Of a DNA stretch of 64,000 bases, positions 12,602-24,910 are shown in pieces (the first letter of the stretch is position 1; every line of letters begins with the position of its first letter). The notes beneath the pieces are model-generated. The model did not search any database. It saw nothing but the letters and a program-made list of their open reading frames with translations, and was not told where the DNA came from. The translations under genes were made by a program, and so were the position numbers. Origin of the DNA: Dicyema japonicum (lineage: Eukaryota; Dicyemida; Rhombozoa; Dicyemidae); the NCBI GenBank assembly GCA_011109175.1, contig RDEW01000042.1, positions 442,168 through 506,167 on the forward strand. The letters run 5' to 3'.

Positions 12602-12644
12602 AATGTAACAGGCAGCCCATAGGTATCGCTTGGCTCATGTGACA
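12602..12644 (-). repeat. Right terminal inverted repeat of the Ginger-like element
   Basis: Inverted partner of 11021-11063, ending CATGTGACA on the plus strand and followed directly by the target duplication GCATA (12645-12649). Confidence 0.85.
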
Positions 12645-12649
12645 GCATA

Positions 12650-13560
12650 TCACATATGTGTTCTAAGAGAGACCAGTGGTATCGCAGACTGGTGAGAACA
12701 TCTGTCTTGAGTGAATCTTTCTGAGGGTTGAATATAAATTAAAAGCGAATTTTTTCTCTTGTGTTTTTGGATGAGATAGTTAATTTGCTTATTAATTTCA
12801 GACAAAGATTCAATTCGGCAGAACAAATCGATTTGATTCACCGGCATATTAAAAAAAATCAATCTTAATGGGAGTGAAGGGCATTATTAACTGCGAGACC
12901 ATGTGAATAATTTCATGTATTTATCATTTATTTGTCTCACTCGGAATAGCAGTCTCATATGAGCTTAACAAATCTCTGATAGTCCTGGATTTGAATCTCG
13001 ATGCTGTATACTCCGTTTCAAAATTATATAATGTCTTGGTTTAGCAAGTGACAATGTCATCAGTGAATGTTTCACTACGGAACTTCTAGTTCTTACAAAA
13101 AGGAAAAAATGAAGTTAGAACATTTCTTGTTCCCTCCTCTCTTTCAACGATTTGTTAGCATAATTGTTCTTTGCTCTAAAAGTATGTGTCTTTCTATGCT
13201 GAGCTATAAATATTATGTCTCTGGTGAAAAGGCTTTATAATATGTCACGGTCCATTGGTGGCCTTGATCGATTTTTCCAAACTTAAAAATATCAAATAAT
13301 TTTATTTTTGTCTATAAATAATAAATATAACTTTTTATACAATCTTCATCTGCTTTTAATAAAAATTTTGATTTTTAATAAAAAAATTTTTAATTTATAA
13401 AACTACGATCATCTCACTGTTTATTTAACTTCATTTGTCTGTTTATTATGCCTCATTTGTCTGTTTATTAGTTAGTTTTGGTTTTGCCGTGGTCTTGGGT
13501 GTTAAATAAATAAAATAAATAAATTATGCCAAGTCGTTTGAAATTTTCTATTTTTGTCTT
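12650..13560. other. No gene recognised
   Basis: AT-rich spacer. A small duplicated phrase (CATTTGTCTGTTTATTA, twice at about 13430-13470) is visible. No coding motif on either strand. Confidence 0.5.
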
Positions 13561-13589
13561 TTCCTCATCTTTATTCAACTGTGATGTTA

Positions 13590-13825
13590 TCCACCTGTCT
13601 CAGGTGGCATCCAGTGCCAAGATGGTACGAAAAAGGGTCATTTGCTGTCCACCACTCAACTGAGGGGTTCCCACAACTGCAAGAATGGACGTCTTTACCT
13701 TTTCTGCTAGTTCCTGATGGACTTGTATGACGTTGAAAGACTGTTTCTGTAACAGTGAACCTGTTGTTACTGTCAACTTCTTTCTCGGTGTATCCGGGGT
13801 TAATAAATAAAGTCTGTGGTGCTAC
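13590..13825 (+). repeat. Short interspersed repeat, family A, copy 2
   Basis: Shares with the 6.5 kb copy the blocks ACGAAAAAGG(G)TCATTTG, GGTTCCCACAACTGCAAGAA, GACGTCTTTACC and CTGTTTCTGTA. It shares the end GTGTATCCGGGGTTAATAAA with the 57.8 kb copy. The GGATACACTTAATTAG part is missing in this copy. An 87-codon minus-strand frame over it is a chance shadow. Confidence 0.65.
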
Positions 13826-13925
13826 GTCTATCATGTGAGGACCATTTGACTGATAATTTAAAGTTTTATCGGAAGTACATAAAAGATTAACTCTCAGGGG
13901 TCAAGTATATTGAAGAATATGTTTA

Positions 13926-14215
13926 TTATCTTGGATGCAGATCACTGACCCTGCTGAACTGTATCGGATTGCCTATGACATAATGAAGAAGGATATTAGA
14001 GAGAAGACCAAAGGTAAAACCAAACCAACTCCTTGATCTTAAGCAATCCAGCAATTCAAGAACTTGTCTCCAGGTGGAAAGAATAGTTGGAACCTTTTGA
14101 TGCCGGCCAGGCATTGGGCATCTCCTTAGTAAGGTGGATACAATGACGCCATCAGAAGGAAGTAAAATAAATTTGTAACCAACTAACCACGTGGCGCCAC
14201 GAGAATAATGATCTT
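13926..14215 (+). repeat. Interspersed repeat, family C, copy 1
   Basis: Recurs at 37.08-37.30 kb (+) and 39.72-39.86 kb (-). Shared blocks are AACTTGTCTCCAGG, TTTTGATGCCGGCCAGGCAT, a GGTGGATACAATGACGCCAT-like block and AACCAACTAACCACGTGGCG. In all three copies the same frame reads LMPARHW or LMPARHL, which suggests a LINE C-terminus plus 3' UTR rather than a pure non-coding repeat. Confidence 0.6.
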
Positions 14216-16000
14216 TTTTCGAAATTTATGTGCCATAATATTTACCATCAACCGTCACAGGAATGTCTAGTTGGATAAACTTGTCCCTTGTGGGCTTTTG
14301 CCTTTGCATCTCCAATTATGAAGAATTGCTTTTATTTTAAACAGGTTCGAATACCCACACCTTGTAGACGTCTTCCCAACTAAATAAGTGGAACCAGTAA
14401 CTCAGACTCAATAACAGCCAAACACGAGAATTCACCAGTCAGCCATTAAAGCAAGTAGATATTAGGCCCAGAGAAAAAGACGTGAGTATTTGGACATTTA
14501 GGAAGCACGTTTCTCTAAATCTGATAATGCGTTCGTATAACCAAACTACTTTATGACTCAGGGACGTGCGGAATGTCAAAAATAGATCTTAACGTGACTT
14601 ATCCTACTTTATCCTGCCTACTGCCTACTTAGTACAAGCAGAGTTTGAGTAAAATCGTTGATTTTGTTATCTTCGGGGCAAAAATTGGCCATTTATATCA
14701 GCTACAGCCAATTAATTGCTGTTTCACAGATTAAATAGCACCTTGAAGTGAATGATGAGAATTTGACTTGCTGTGTGATTACTTAGTAAAATTGTTAAAA
14801 AAAAGTGCTCTTTACTGGATTTTTCCTAAAAAAGGCTGAACTGTCCCAGAAAAAAGTTATTGGGACCAACGACATTATAATTCAGCTCCTGCAGAGTTCC
14901 AAAGTACAATAATGCCTCACTTATTATACGTGGCTCGTAAAACGACAGTTGGGAGATTCGAAGTGAATTCTCACTAATTTCCCCAAATATTTTGACCTTC
15001 AATCTATTTACGACACGTGCTCTGTGATTCTGTCTTTATTTGACTACAACTTGAAAGACCGTAAAAATTTGTGATCCATTCGATAGTCATGTACTTTAAT
15101 TGAATATTTGAGAATGACCATTTGGATACTGGTATCCTTCTTACTCTGATCAAACGTATAAACTTAATTTTGTTGACCCAAGCACGACCATTCGCAGTTT
15201 AGTCGTTTGTTTGATCTCTAAGATTGCCAGACAGTACGAGGCTGCCTTTACTTATTCCATACTTCTCGGACGTTATGAAAGATGGCGTAATTCGGCTGAT
15301 ATTGAAATCCATTTGAAAACTATTTACTTTCAAGTAAGCTGAGACCTCATTGAGGATGATAAGTTGGAAAAGACCACAGAAGCAGTATTTTTTACTATTA
15401 TGCTGAGATTTCAGTCTGGAATTTTGGTTGAGGGAGAATAATTTGACTTCGTCAAGTGTATGCATCCAAAGTTCGAAGAGTCTGTATGAAAATGAGTTTG
15501 TATGATATTTCCCGCGTTTTAAATTGTGAAATGATATTTGTGGAATTCACGGATACAAAGATAACTTTACAGAATGCCAATATTATTAGTTTTATTAAAT
15601 CGACCAAATGTATACAATTTCCCACATTTAATTATGTGGAAAACTCGAGAAATTGAATCAACATATCCCATTGATATTGTCTGACTAAAAGGTCTGAGTT
15701 ACACCCTAAAATTTGCCAGAACAATCGAAATAATGAGAAGCATTGAGACATTGAGATAATTTTCTAAGCGTTCTTTCATCATACTCAAAAGTGAGACTTT
15801 CACGTAACTCATGTAATCACAGTTCTTTATGCGTCTATTTCCAGAATAATATACTGAATGTGAAAGAATCCACGTGGTTTTGTCTAGCTACAACTTCAAG
15901 TGTTTTATGTGCCAAAAGTCTGATGTTCTGAAAGGGACTTATGAGCCTTTGCAGAATATGATCTTTTCAAACTCTTATAAAGAACACTGGTTTGTAAGCC
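14215..16000. other. No gene recognised
   Basis: Two open frames of 88 codons (minus, 15199-15465) and 66 codons (plus, 15456-15656) have no recognisable motif. A plus-strand stretch at about 15890-16010 reads FKCFMCQKSDVLKGTYEP and could be a zinc-binding exon, but only one C-x2-C pair is visible. A B-box-like GGTTCGAATACCC sits at 14345 without a tRNA fold around it. Confidence 0.4.
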
Positions 16001-16089
16001 ACCTCACTTTGATACGAATTTTGTTGTTTTGAGTAAGCCGGGAGACTCCAGTAAGGAGTTGATCAATAGTCAGTAGATTCCAAAAGTGA

Positions 16090-16530
16090 AACAACGCAGG
16101 TAAATCAAGGGTTGAGTAATAAGCCACTACTTCATACATGTTATATATGATATCTAGTCAAGCCTAGACGCAAAAACCATTATTTCACGAAAATATGGTC
16201 AGGGAAACCACTAAAGTGTTGTGTCAATAGCCAGTAGTGTCCAAACGTGGTGTCAAGTCGGTCCAAAAGCTTTGAGACATAAACAACTACTCCCCACGTG
16301 GATCCAAGAATTTCCAATCAAAAGTTGAGCCACAAGACGATAATTCCCACAGTTTATCCGGTGATTTCTAGTCAAGCCTTCAGCCAAAATCCACTACTTC
16401 ACAAAAATATGGTCAGGAGACCACTAATGCGTTGAGTCAAGTCGTGTCCAAACGTGTGGTCACGTGGTTCAAACATGTTTTGAACCATAAGCCACTACTT
16501 CGCGAATGTATTGTCCGGAAGAGTGTTAAC
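16090..16530 (+). repeat. Tandem repeat, about 215-bp unit, two diverged copies
   Basis: The block TCTAGTCAAGCC followed by CAAAA(A)(T)CCA, TTTCACGAAAATATGGTCAGG and ACCACTAA occurs at about 16153 and again about 215 bases later. Linked phrases (ATAAGCCACTACTTC, GTGTCCAAACGTG) also repeat, the first again at about 16490. Copies have diverged and contain indels. No coding potential was seen. Confidence 0.7.
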
Positions 16531-16853
16531 AGTTAATAATAAACACCAGAGGAAATTGTCTCATCTTCTTGGAAGTTCAAAAATCGCGGAAAATGAAGAG
16601 AAAGTTGATTACTGTCAGTATCTGAACTAACTTCTGGTAGGTAAACTGTTATGGAAAATCGAATGGCTCAAACCCGGAGTGTTTAGACTCGCTGAGGTTA
16701 TAACCATTTTCAGAAAGCTAAGTCACATCCAAAATCAACCAAATTGTCAGGAAATGCTTTCAAAAAACAGAAACTGCTGGTTTCTTAGCTGATGAGGAAA
16801 ATTAAATTGATCATAAATGATACCATAAACATGGGGATTTTTATCACTTTTCT

Positions 16854-16919
16854 GTGAGTGAATCATCCACGGCTCGTTTATTCCCTTTCTCAGTGAGTGA
16901 ATCATCCACAGCTCGTTTA
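16854..16919 (+). repeat. Tandem duplication of 27 bases, period 39
   Basis: GTGAGTGAATCATCCACGG... at 16854 and again at 16893 with one difference. On the minus strand it reads as a repeated WMIHS phrase in a 70-codon frame (16747-16959), otherwise unrecognised. Confidence 0.7.
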
Positions 16920-17299
16920 AGTTGACATATTTACTTGATTTCTTACGTATTCTAGACATGTCAGAACTCTCCTGAGTCTCCTTTTTATCTGTATCAATCG
17001 ATATCTTCTTTTAAGTGACAGATCCGTCAGTTTGTTCGTCTTCTTTAGACACATATTTCTGTCACATCGAATATGAGAGCTATCAAAATCTCTAAAGTGC
17101 TGTACTCGTAGACTTGACGAGATTTATCAGATTGAGTCACAAAGGCTCCTGGATCTTCCGCCTCGAATTCAGAAAGGAGGGGACAAAGGAATTTATATTA
17201 ACATGTGGATGCTACTTCTCCTTATGTTCTTGGAAACCATTGCTTTAGTTAAATCCGACTAGATCTTCCGAAATTGTGTGAACAACCTGCCTTTATGAG

Positions 17300-18010
17300 T
17301 ATATGATAACGACCTTTATGAATTCGTAAAGGAATTAGCCTCTTCTACAACGAGCTTATGCCATTTCTACAAGGCAAATGGAGACTCCCTTTTCTATGGG
17401 TTCTAATTGGATCATAGGCGGAGGCTACTTCGCTTGTCGGACATTGTTTCAACATTTCTCACGTACCATTACATGCGAATAGTACGGAAGAAGCCCACAT
17501 AAATGTTTCAACTGCCAACGCTATGGGCATATATCCTGCTTCTGTAAGAATACAAGATGTCTCACTTGAGGAGAACACGATCTGTCTGCGTGTGAAAGAT
17601 TCCTGGGAACACAATTAATAGCATAAATTGTTGCTCGTCCTCACATTGTGCCAGGTATGATGGATGTCCATTTGCCAAAAAGTCTGATCATAGGAGAGTA
17701 AGGTAAAACGATGGACAGGTGATAATAGGCGATATTGGGAGAACGTAGACAGCAAAAACAGTTACGTCAAAGACGGCACTAAAAATTAGTCGAAAATCTA
17801 ATGAAGTTACACCCAATCTATCAGAGAAGGTATATACGGAAATATCAAAGATTATGTCACAGCTTAACTATCTGTCCGCGAATACACAGATGGATTTAAT
17901 AGAGATAGTAAGCTTGGTTTTGAAGAAGCAAGGTCACCAAATGTTGAAACAAGGATTAATTGCTAGTGAATGCTTGATCCTAAGGAAAATGCATATTGAA
18001 CTAGCATTAC
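17300..18010 (+). mobile_element. LINE ORF1 (gag-like) fragment with zinc knuckles
   Basis: At about 17500 the plus strand reads KCFNCQRYGHISCFCKNTRC, a classic CCHC knuckle (C-x2-C-x4-H-x4-C). A second follows as C-x-x-GEHDLSAC, with TGA in place of its second Cys codon. A third is HCARYDGCPFAKK, the H-x-A-x-Y-x-GCP signature found in ORF1 of Jockey/I-type LINEs. ORF1 proteins bind element RNA and help form the particle that delivers it to the nucleus. A polar C-terminal region follows to about 18010. Stops and frameshifts interrupt it, and no ORF2 follows on this strand. A second, independent ORF1 fragment lies at 41.3-42.1 kb on the other strand. Confidence 0.75.
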
Positions 18011-18019
18011 TTTAGTTTT

Positions 18020-18477
18020 CTTGAGGTTTAACATATCACATTTAGATTGGGGTCACTATAGGGTATTCATGTATAATGATGGAAATAATAAACGGACCGT
18101 ATATGAAAGGCTGAGGGTGCGAAGATTTATGTAAAAAATCCCTATTTTTGGAAATACTATCGGAAGATAAGGTGTCCGAAGTCGGGGGAAGAAAAGATTA
18201 TATAAAATAAACCAGACGGTGGTATATGCATGACGAAGAAAACACCTGCGATATTCAGGGATCAGCTTAAAAGAATTTAGGATGTTGATCCGTGGAGTTT
18301 GACACCGGATCAAAAAAGTGTATACCAATACATTTAAATACACCGACGAGGAATATTCTTAAGAAATTTGGACGCTTGACTCTCTCAAAGACAATTGTGT
18401 TCATATAATTGAATTCCTTGAATATCTTGAGAAAGAACTAAGTTACAATTATATGGACAGGGATCAAAACTAAATAA
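18020..18477. other. No gene recognised
   Basis: A 95-codon minus-strand frame at 18056-18343 is hydrophobic and aromatic-rich but matches nothing I know. The plus strand here reads charged, AT-rich phrases that may be the remains of the LINE upstream. Confidence 0.4.
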
Positions 18478-21450
18478 ATTAATTGGGATAATGCTCACGT
18501 CATTCATAAATCTAAGGAAACCTATCCGTTCTTTACAACCAATAATATTCGATTCATTTCTTCATCGTTTTTTTAAATAAAATTATTCTTTCCAAGTCAA
18601 GAGTAGAGATATGTGATTCATTTGGCCAACCAGGAAATTATTTAAATCATAATAAATTTGAATTAATTAACACCAATTTTTATTTCCGAAAAAGAACCGA
18701 TTAAGTTAGTAAAATGTTAGTAACTCCGCAAAAGCCCATTACATTGTACTTGTTCGCAATGGCACTGCAGTCTGAAATAACATTATTAATTACATGTTTT
18801 ACTTGTCTGCTTGCTGTTTGTCTAAATATATTACTTTCGAACATATACATGGTATTATTATTTTGAGAAACATGTATTGATTAGGTGGATTTGTGTACCT
18901 ATGATAAATATAATATCATACGCCTCTGCATCACCGAATGAATCCCTGCACACAATGACACTACATTATTATTAAAAATACTAATAAATGAAACACCACT
19001 AGTTCTAAATTCTTGAACAACCTCTATTCTCTGTGGAAAGTGACTACATTAATTAAAAAAATTTACATCTGGAAGTGATGTTAAATGTTCTGCAAAATCA
19101 ATTGCGATGTATATGAGGGAATTGCATCGTCGCAAACCTATTAATTTAATAATATATATAACAAGTAAAAATAGTAGATGGAAAAGTTTTTGATTATATT
19201 TTAAACTTTCTTCCCAACAGTAACTATATTAAGTAATATTTAATACAATTGCTTCACTTTCGATCGTATAATAGAAAAATTGAAACCATGTTCAAATGTG
19301 ATGTATTGAATTCGTAAATTGTTACTTTAGAATCAATTTGTAGGCCAGAAAATGTACAATTAATCAAATATCTTAATAATTAATATATAATACAGAGATC
19401 GCACATGATTTATTTCTTGACAATTTTTCTGTGTCAAAATGCCGAATGGAAGTAATAAGATGATAAAATTGAACATCTATAGGATTAAATACAAAATGAT
19501 GAATATACTAGTAACCACAAAAATTAAAATTATTACTTGATTAACAGTCGTCATAATTATTATTTAATTTTATTTAATAAAGTGATGGATTAAATAAATA
19601 AAATTAAAAAATAATTTAATTAAATTCACACAATTAACATGGTTTTCCGATTTGTTTAATAATTTTACCATAAAATTTAATAAATTTGTCAAAAATGTCT
19701 AATAACTTTGCCACAATGTTTAATAGCTTTATCGAAATGTCTAGAAATTATGTCAAAAGTTTAATACCTTTTGAATTATGTTTAATTACAGTTCAATTTA
19801 CGCGAAAATCAAATTTTAAGTGAATCTGAAGAGAGGCTATGCACATTGACACATCAGAAAGTGACTCACAATAACCAATCCTTTTGTTGACTATTTGGAA
19901 GCTGCTTTCGTAATCTGAGAGCTAAAAATTGTCCTACTTTTATCTAGGAATTAAGATATGCGGATGACCTAGATTTTGGTTTGAAGTATGATGATATCTA
20001 ATTCTTTTTCAGACAAGAGTACTGCAGGGTAAATGAAATTATTTTTTCAGAGAAGAGTACTGCAATGTAATTTAGTTGGTCTAATTTTGAAGGGTTAGAG
20101 GTAAAGTTAACACAAAGCAGTATGAAGAAGTTAGTCTGAGTATGATGGGAGAATCTTTTGCCTTCGTTAGAATCAAATAGATGATATTGTTCTAAGTAAC
20201 GAATGACCAACATTCGCTCTCTCGAATTGATTTTATGTGAAATATTAAAAAATCGAATAAGGTAATCAATTAATGAAAAATAATTTTTTGTGCGATTTTG
20301 GCTACATATTGATCTATCAGGACTGAAAGATTTTCAACCTCCGATGTTCTTTTACTTGAAAGTAAAAATAGGACATATTTCTTTGACGTATAATTAGGTC
20401 AACCGTTAAAATAATTTTAAATATACATTTGATGACTATAGATGCTATTAGTATCCTTAATATTATTCGCAACCAAATGTGGATGCCATTGGTTTATTCT
20501 GACTTACCACTTCTCTTATTTCTGGATCTGTGGACGATTAGGAAAACATTTTCTTAATGATCTAAATGACCGAATTAATCTGAAATCACATTAAGATATG
20601 TTTTTGAAAAATAGAGAGTTCCTTGGACCAATATGATACTGGAGGTCTGATTCAAGACTACTAGAAATTAATCAACAAATGCTTGGTTGAATGTTTATCA
20701 ATGTGGTAAAATTGGCAACGTTCTGACGACGAGTCAGTGAGAATAGCTACCTTGCACCATTTTGACCTTAATTTTGTGTTAATGAAAATGCATTTCTGGA
20801 CGCTGAATCGATTATCATCCTTTAAGCTAATTTATAGCTGGTCCCGACATGAGGTAACAACTTAACATTAAAAATGCACTTTTTCTGCTGGCTTCCACTA
20901 GTTTTTTCTTTGCGATGGCAACGCCTTTAAAGGATAACGATATTACTATTCGCTAATGGTCGAAACTTTGCTTGGGGCGTTACACATGTTAAAATATACT
21001 CTCCAACAAATTTGGCTGATATCCAGTTTATGACACCGAGGATCATAAAAATCGCTTAGGATTTCGTGGGACTGATTGTTTCGAGTTCTTATCTTGTAAG
21101 GTATAATATCTAGCCATTAAAGTCGCTCAATATAATAATTAATTTATTAATCGAAAATATGATTACACTAAAATGCCGACAATTAAATATTCATGAAACC
21201 ATACTGCAGGAAGAATCTTTCATCTCGTAAACTTGATGCTTTCGGTTAATCTATACGTACTTGATAAAATATGATATTGGCGTATTTTATGGACAGCTTC
21301 TTTAGCTGAATTTTATTGAAGATTGCTGTCAACTTGTGATCGGAAACATTCAGGCTATTTGTATTTTTCACAGTTGTGAGTTTTGGTTAAACGCGACTGT
21401 TGGGGAAAACATGCTAAAGATAATTTTTGAGCTGTGTATCTATCGTTTTC
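18478..21450 (+). repeat. Long direct duplication, copy 1 (about 3 kb)
   Basis: From about 18478 to 21450 the sequence matches 43222-46150 in the same orientation over nearly its whole length, with scattered substitutions and short indels. Examples are AAATCTGAGGAAA-type starts, GAAATAACATTATTAATTA, TTGCTTGGGGCGTTACA, AGTCGCTCAATATAATAATT and ATACTGCAGG. A pair of 70-codon minus-strand frames (19998-20213 here, 44826-45038 there) is shared, both containing MLVIRYLEQYHLFDS, but shows no known domain. The content is AT-rich. No terminal inverted or long direct terminal repeats were found, so I cannot say whether this is a segmental duplication or two copies of a non-autonomous element. Confidence 0.8.
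19655..19795 (+). repeat. AT-rich tandem array, about 22-bp period
   Basis: Degenerate repeats of a GTTTAATAACTTTGCCAAAAT-like unit, five to six in a row. The same array is present in the second copy of the duplication at about 44400-44535, so it predates the duplication. Confidence 0.65.
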
Positions 21451-21699
21451 GAAAATGAAGACGGAGTCTACTTTTTTGATTTACATAATTCCTTTAATTT
21501 GTTCAGAAATAATAATTTTTTGTATCAGGTATAGGTATCCAACTCAGATCGTTAAAACATAAATTCAGTAGTGACTCGACTCTTTGCCTTAGCGTCTGAT
21601 ACAGGCTCAGTAGAAAATCTCAATGTGCGATTCACGGAGAAACTCCGCAGAGCGTATTGCAATTTCGGTAAACATAAGCTTCTAATAAATATTTTATGT

Positions 21700-22850
21700 C
21701 ACAGTTTACGCAAGCAAACGTGCCATCCAATCATTGTTCCCACTGCCGAACGGAAGTGCCTTCACTAATCCTTGCAGAGGAAGCCGATTGCGTGAAACAT
21801 TGAGAGGCCGAGTGGATGTCCATCTTCCTCGTAAATAAGGACAAATCCGGAACCACATATACGAGTTGTAGATTCCATCTGCAAGGGAGGTAATTATGTT
21901 TAACACTTTGGACCCAGCATTCGTATTGTTTTTCTTTGCAGTGTGTTTAGTTTGTGGATAGTGGCCTCTGATAACGCTATCTCCTCGCAACAGAAGCATA
22001 TTCAATGGCCGGTGCGATTATTATTATAAGCAACATGCTTACAATCGTAATAGTTATAATTTCACTCGTGCATCAATCTTCCGAATCAACTTTTTCCAAC
22101 TATTTGATCGTGAGACAATAGTTTTTTCAATTCGTCTAAATCGTCTCCACTTCTTAGACTTATTTCACAAGCATTACATCTACATAAAGTGTTTTTGGGA
22201 GTGTAACATACCGGCAACACGGAAACACGGTTCCTGTGCGATTGTATGAAGATATATAATTCCGATTGTTTTATTTATATTTACTGGGGTCTTCTGTGTA
22301 AGAACCCGTGTGATATTTATTTTCTGCACTTCTTTTGAAGACTTGTTTGGCATGATAGGTAAAATTAAGCTACTTTTTGTAAGTCCATGATCGAGAATTT
22401 TCTTTTGACAGATATCCAAGTATGTAGGTGACGATTGCTATTCCTTCTTCGGACCGACGGTCTGAGGTGAATTGAGTGCATGTTAATTTTGGAGCCGATA
22501 CGGAGAGATTGTTTTCTATTAACCTATCATGGACACAATCGACTTTTTTCTGTGTGAGTGAGATCGCTTCTGATGTCGAACTGCTTCTGATGTCAAACTG
22601 TTTCTTGTTGCAATGCTAGTATCATCATAAGAAAACAGTAGGAAGTCCTTGTCAATGTCTGCTTACAAATCGTGGAGGAAAAAGGTTGAATAGATTAGGG
22701 GACAAAGGAAAACAAAAAAATTCCACCACCAGTTTTCGTATGTATGGTATTCCATTGGGGGGGGGACATCCACACCATATCTGAACTCCATCGATTAGAC
22801 TACTGTCACTACTTGGCAGGACGTTCCAATCCAAGTTGTTTATCTATAAA
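21700..22850 (-). mobile_element. CR1/Jockey-like LINE, decayed RT and 3' region
   Basis: Reading from 22850 down on the minus strand: a PPKGIPY-like remnant of the PxGxPLSP block, LFNLF then a HDL phrase, and FLLFSYDDTSIATRNS where YDD marks the RT active site. Then come ENNLSVSAPKLTCTQFTSDRRS, close to LTISATKSICSTFTSDRRS in the 7 kb LINE. Near 21700-21840 the C-terminal region matches the 46.3-46.5 kb fragment (CRGNRLRE...RGRVDVHL on the plus-strand shadow). Many stops and shifts; dead. Same family as 6.8-7.7 kb. The usual tail is missing at 21560-21700, where unrelated sequence follows. Confidence 0.75.
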
Positions 22851-24290
22851 ACTAAATGAATTCACATTACGATAAGATATACCTGCATTGAGTATCTGAT
22901 AGGAAAACCAATTGCCAATACAAATAATGGTTGGCTGACGATCTACCAATTTATGACTTTCTGGTAAATGGAACTTTCAAGATCTAATCCAGTCCTCGTA
23001 AACGCCTTAGCCCAGTTTAGTTATCTTTTTACTTTTTGTATAGGTTATAATCAAAGAACCAAAAATATTGGACAAATGTTTCCTTCGTTCCTTCACAGTC
23101 ATGCTCGTTCAAAAAATCCCCAAATTTATGCGAAGATGCAGAGAAACTTTCTAATATCACGCATAAATCAATCCAGAACGAACGGAAAAGGAAGAACAAA
23201 TATAGTTCTATCAGTTGTAGTAACCTCTTTAATGTAGTGGTGGAGACATTGTGGCACTGTAGGTTTCCTGAGACAAATAGATCACGTGACTCCACTCTAA
23301 TAGAACGAGAGATGATAAGAAACAAAGAAAATAAACCTTCTACTTAGCCAATGGAAGTAATCGAATCAATAATAATTCCATCTTGAGGGGAACAAGGAAT
23401 TATTAGTTGTCTAGGAAATCCATATTTACACTTCAATCGATAACACCCACGTGTAATGCTTATAACATTTATGATCCCCCACTCATTGATAGAGAACCGG
23501 AATGATCTTCATATGGCTCCATTGAGCAACCTCAACTAAAATATCATACTTAGCAGATTCTCACATTCCTAAAAACCAGGAATCTTACCTGATTGTGTCT
23601 ACGCTTGCCATACAAGCTTTCAGAGAGAACAAATTCTGGAGCGTAGATATTCTGAGAACAAGCTGAATTGTCAATCGTCGACGCAGAGTGTGAACCTCAA
23701 AATGGAACAAGCATATTCAATGTTTTATATGCGGTCTTATGGTGCCATGGGCTTTTCCCAGAAATTACCTTAAGGATATTCAACCTCTAGTCCTTTCGTT
23801 AGGAGTTGGTCTGAGTGCCTTGTAATGTTTATCAGCTGTAGTACGTCATCCATATGATATTAGGATTCTTTAAAGTGGCTATAAGCATATACCCAACGAG
23901 GAGCTAGAAAGCAAACAATCCGATGTGAATAGTGAAGTTGTAGGTGTGTCTACATTACTGCAATTGCCAAGGAGAGGTATTCGTTCCTAGAGGCGATGAT
24001 AAAATCGATGTATAGAACAGGAATAGCGTGTCGGTATTATTAAGCTGAGAAAACGTAATAAAGAAATAAATTAAACAAAATCAGTGAATTTAGGGAGCTC
24101 TGTAGGACTTTATTTGATAGCAGTCAGGATATTTACCTGCTCTTATCCACGAATACTCTTCCATGGCCTCTTGATAGGAGGTTTTCTAACACAGTTTGAG
24201 ATTATGCTAAATATTGGTATCAAACATTTTGTTCGGTACTTCTCCGAGACAGAGTAAAAAGCTTTTTGAATATTAATCGAAATCATTGTC
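22850..24290. other. No gene recognised
   Basis: Overlapping frames of 89 codons (plus, 22968-23237) and 98 codons (minus, 23029-23325) lack known motifs. At about 23700 the plus strand reads HIQCFICGLMVPW, faintly like a zinc knuckle, but the His and last Cys are not in place. Confidence 0.4.
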
Positions 24291-24299
24291 GTGGTTCAA

Positions 24300-24910
24300 A
24301 TTGGGTTAGAGAAGGTGTCGCCTCAACAGGATCGAGAGGTTTTTCCTGTCTTCCTCCAGAGTACCACGGCTTTCCTGAATAGACGACAATCATCTTTCAT
24401 TAGAGTTTGAAGAGGAGTGGGTTTTTTCCCAAATTTCGTGTATTCGAGGTTTCTTCCAAACGACTTGTTTCTTGGCCACACAGACAGATGAAGCCGGAGC
24501 CATTATTTTTGATTGAGGCGTGGTCAAGCATTGGAACGAAAAGACCGGGGGGTAGATTCGTTTGACGTGCTAGTTTGCCAATTAGGGTATTGATCTTGAG
24601 TGAATTTGATATCGAAGCTCCATAGGCCCATGAGGCACAAGCGTACTCAATCGTCGGTTTTAAGAGTTGATTGAACACGACGAGGGCGCATTCCTGTGAA
24701 GGTTTGGACTTCAAGAGCGGTTTGATTATATAAAGTTTCCTGAAACCCTTTGTCATAACGTTATTCTCATGTTGAGAAAATGTCATCAAAGGGTCAAATA
24801 TCACTCCCAGGATAGTTGGACGAATCTGTAGTGGTAAGGAGTCTCCAGGGGTTGGTTTAATTCTGAATGAACGATTGTTGATGCTGAAAGGTTTCGGATG
24901 TTTTTTTTAA
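24300..24910 (-). mobile_element. CR1/Jockey-like LINE, thumb and C-terminus
   Basis: The minus strand reads LGVIFDPLMTFSQHENN, the standard post-RT phrase (LGVxxDxxLxFxxH). It continues through LLKPTIEYACASWAYG (the KPxLEYAxxxW motif after the thumb) and INTLIGKLARQTNLPPGL to a C-terminus NTRNLGKNPLLFKL, open over 134 codons (24400-24804). The last 50 residues match the LINE end on the plus strand at 51.38-51.65 kb (MLDHAAIKNN, EASNTRNLGKK), so the two belong to one subfamily. The catalytic RT core is not present. Confidence 0.8.

Larger units (their letters stand above)
11021..12644 (+). mobile_element. Ginger-like DNA transposon with TIRs and 5-bp TSD
   Basis: This 1,624-bp element has clear boundaries. 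It starts TGTCACATG and ends CATGTGACA, and the terminal 43 bases at each end are inverted repeats matching at about 34 of 43 positions by eye. It is flanked on both sides by GCATA (11016-11020 and 12645-12649), a 5-bp target-site duplication. The inside encodes a retrovirus-type DD35E integrase used as a transposase. Inverted rather than direct terminal repeats, no RT and no gag make it a cut-and-paste DNA transposon, not an LTR retrotransposon. The Ginger superfamilies are the known DNA transposons with such a transposase and TGT-type ends. The 5-bp duplication differs from the short CCGG-like duplications I recall for Ginger1, so Ginger2 or a new branch is possible. The coding part is broken, so this copy cannot move by itself. 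Confidence 0.85.

Noticed and set aside
14330-14360. B-box-like GGTTCGAATACCC
   Set aside because: No A box or tRNA-like fold upstream at a usable distance.
23690-23770. Zinc-knuckle-like phrase HIQCFICGLMVPW
   Set aside because: The His and fourth Cys of a CCHC knuckle are missing in every frame.
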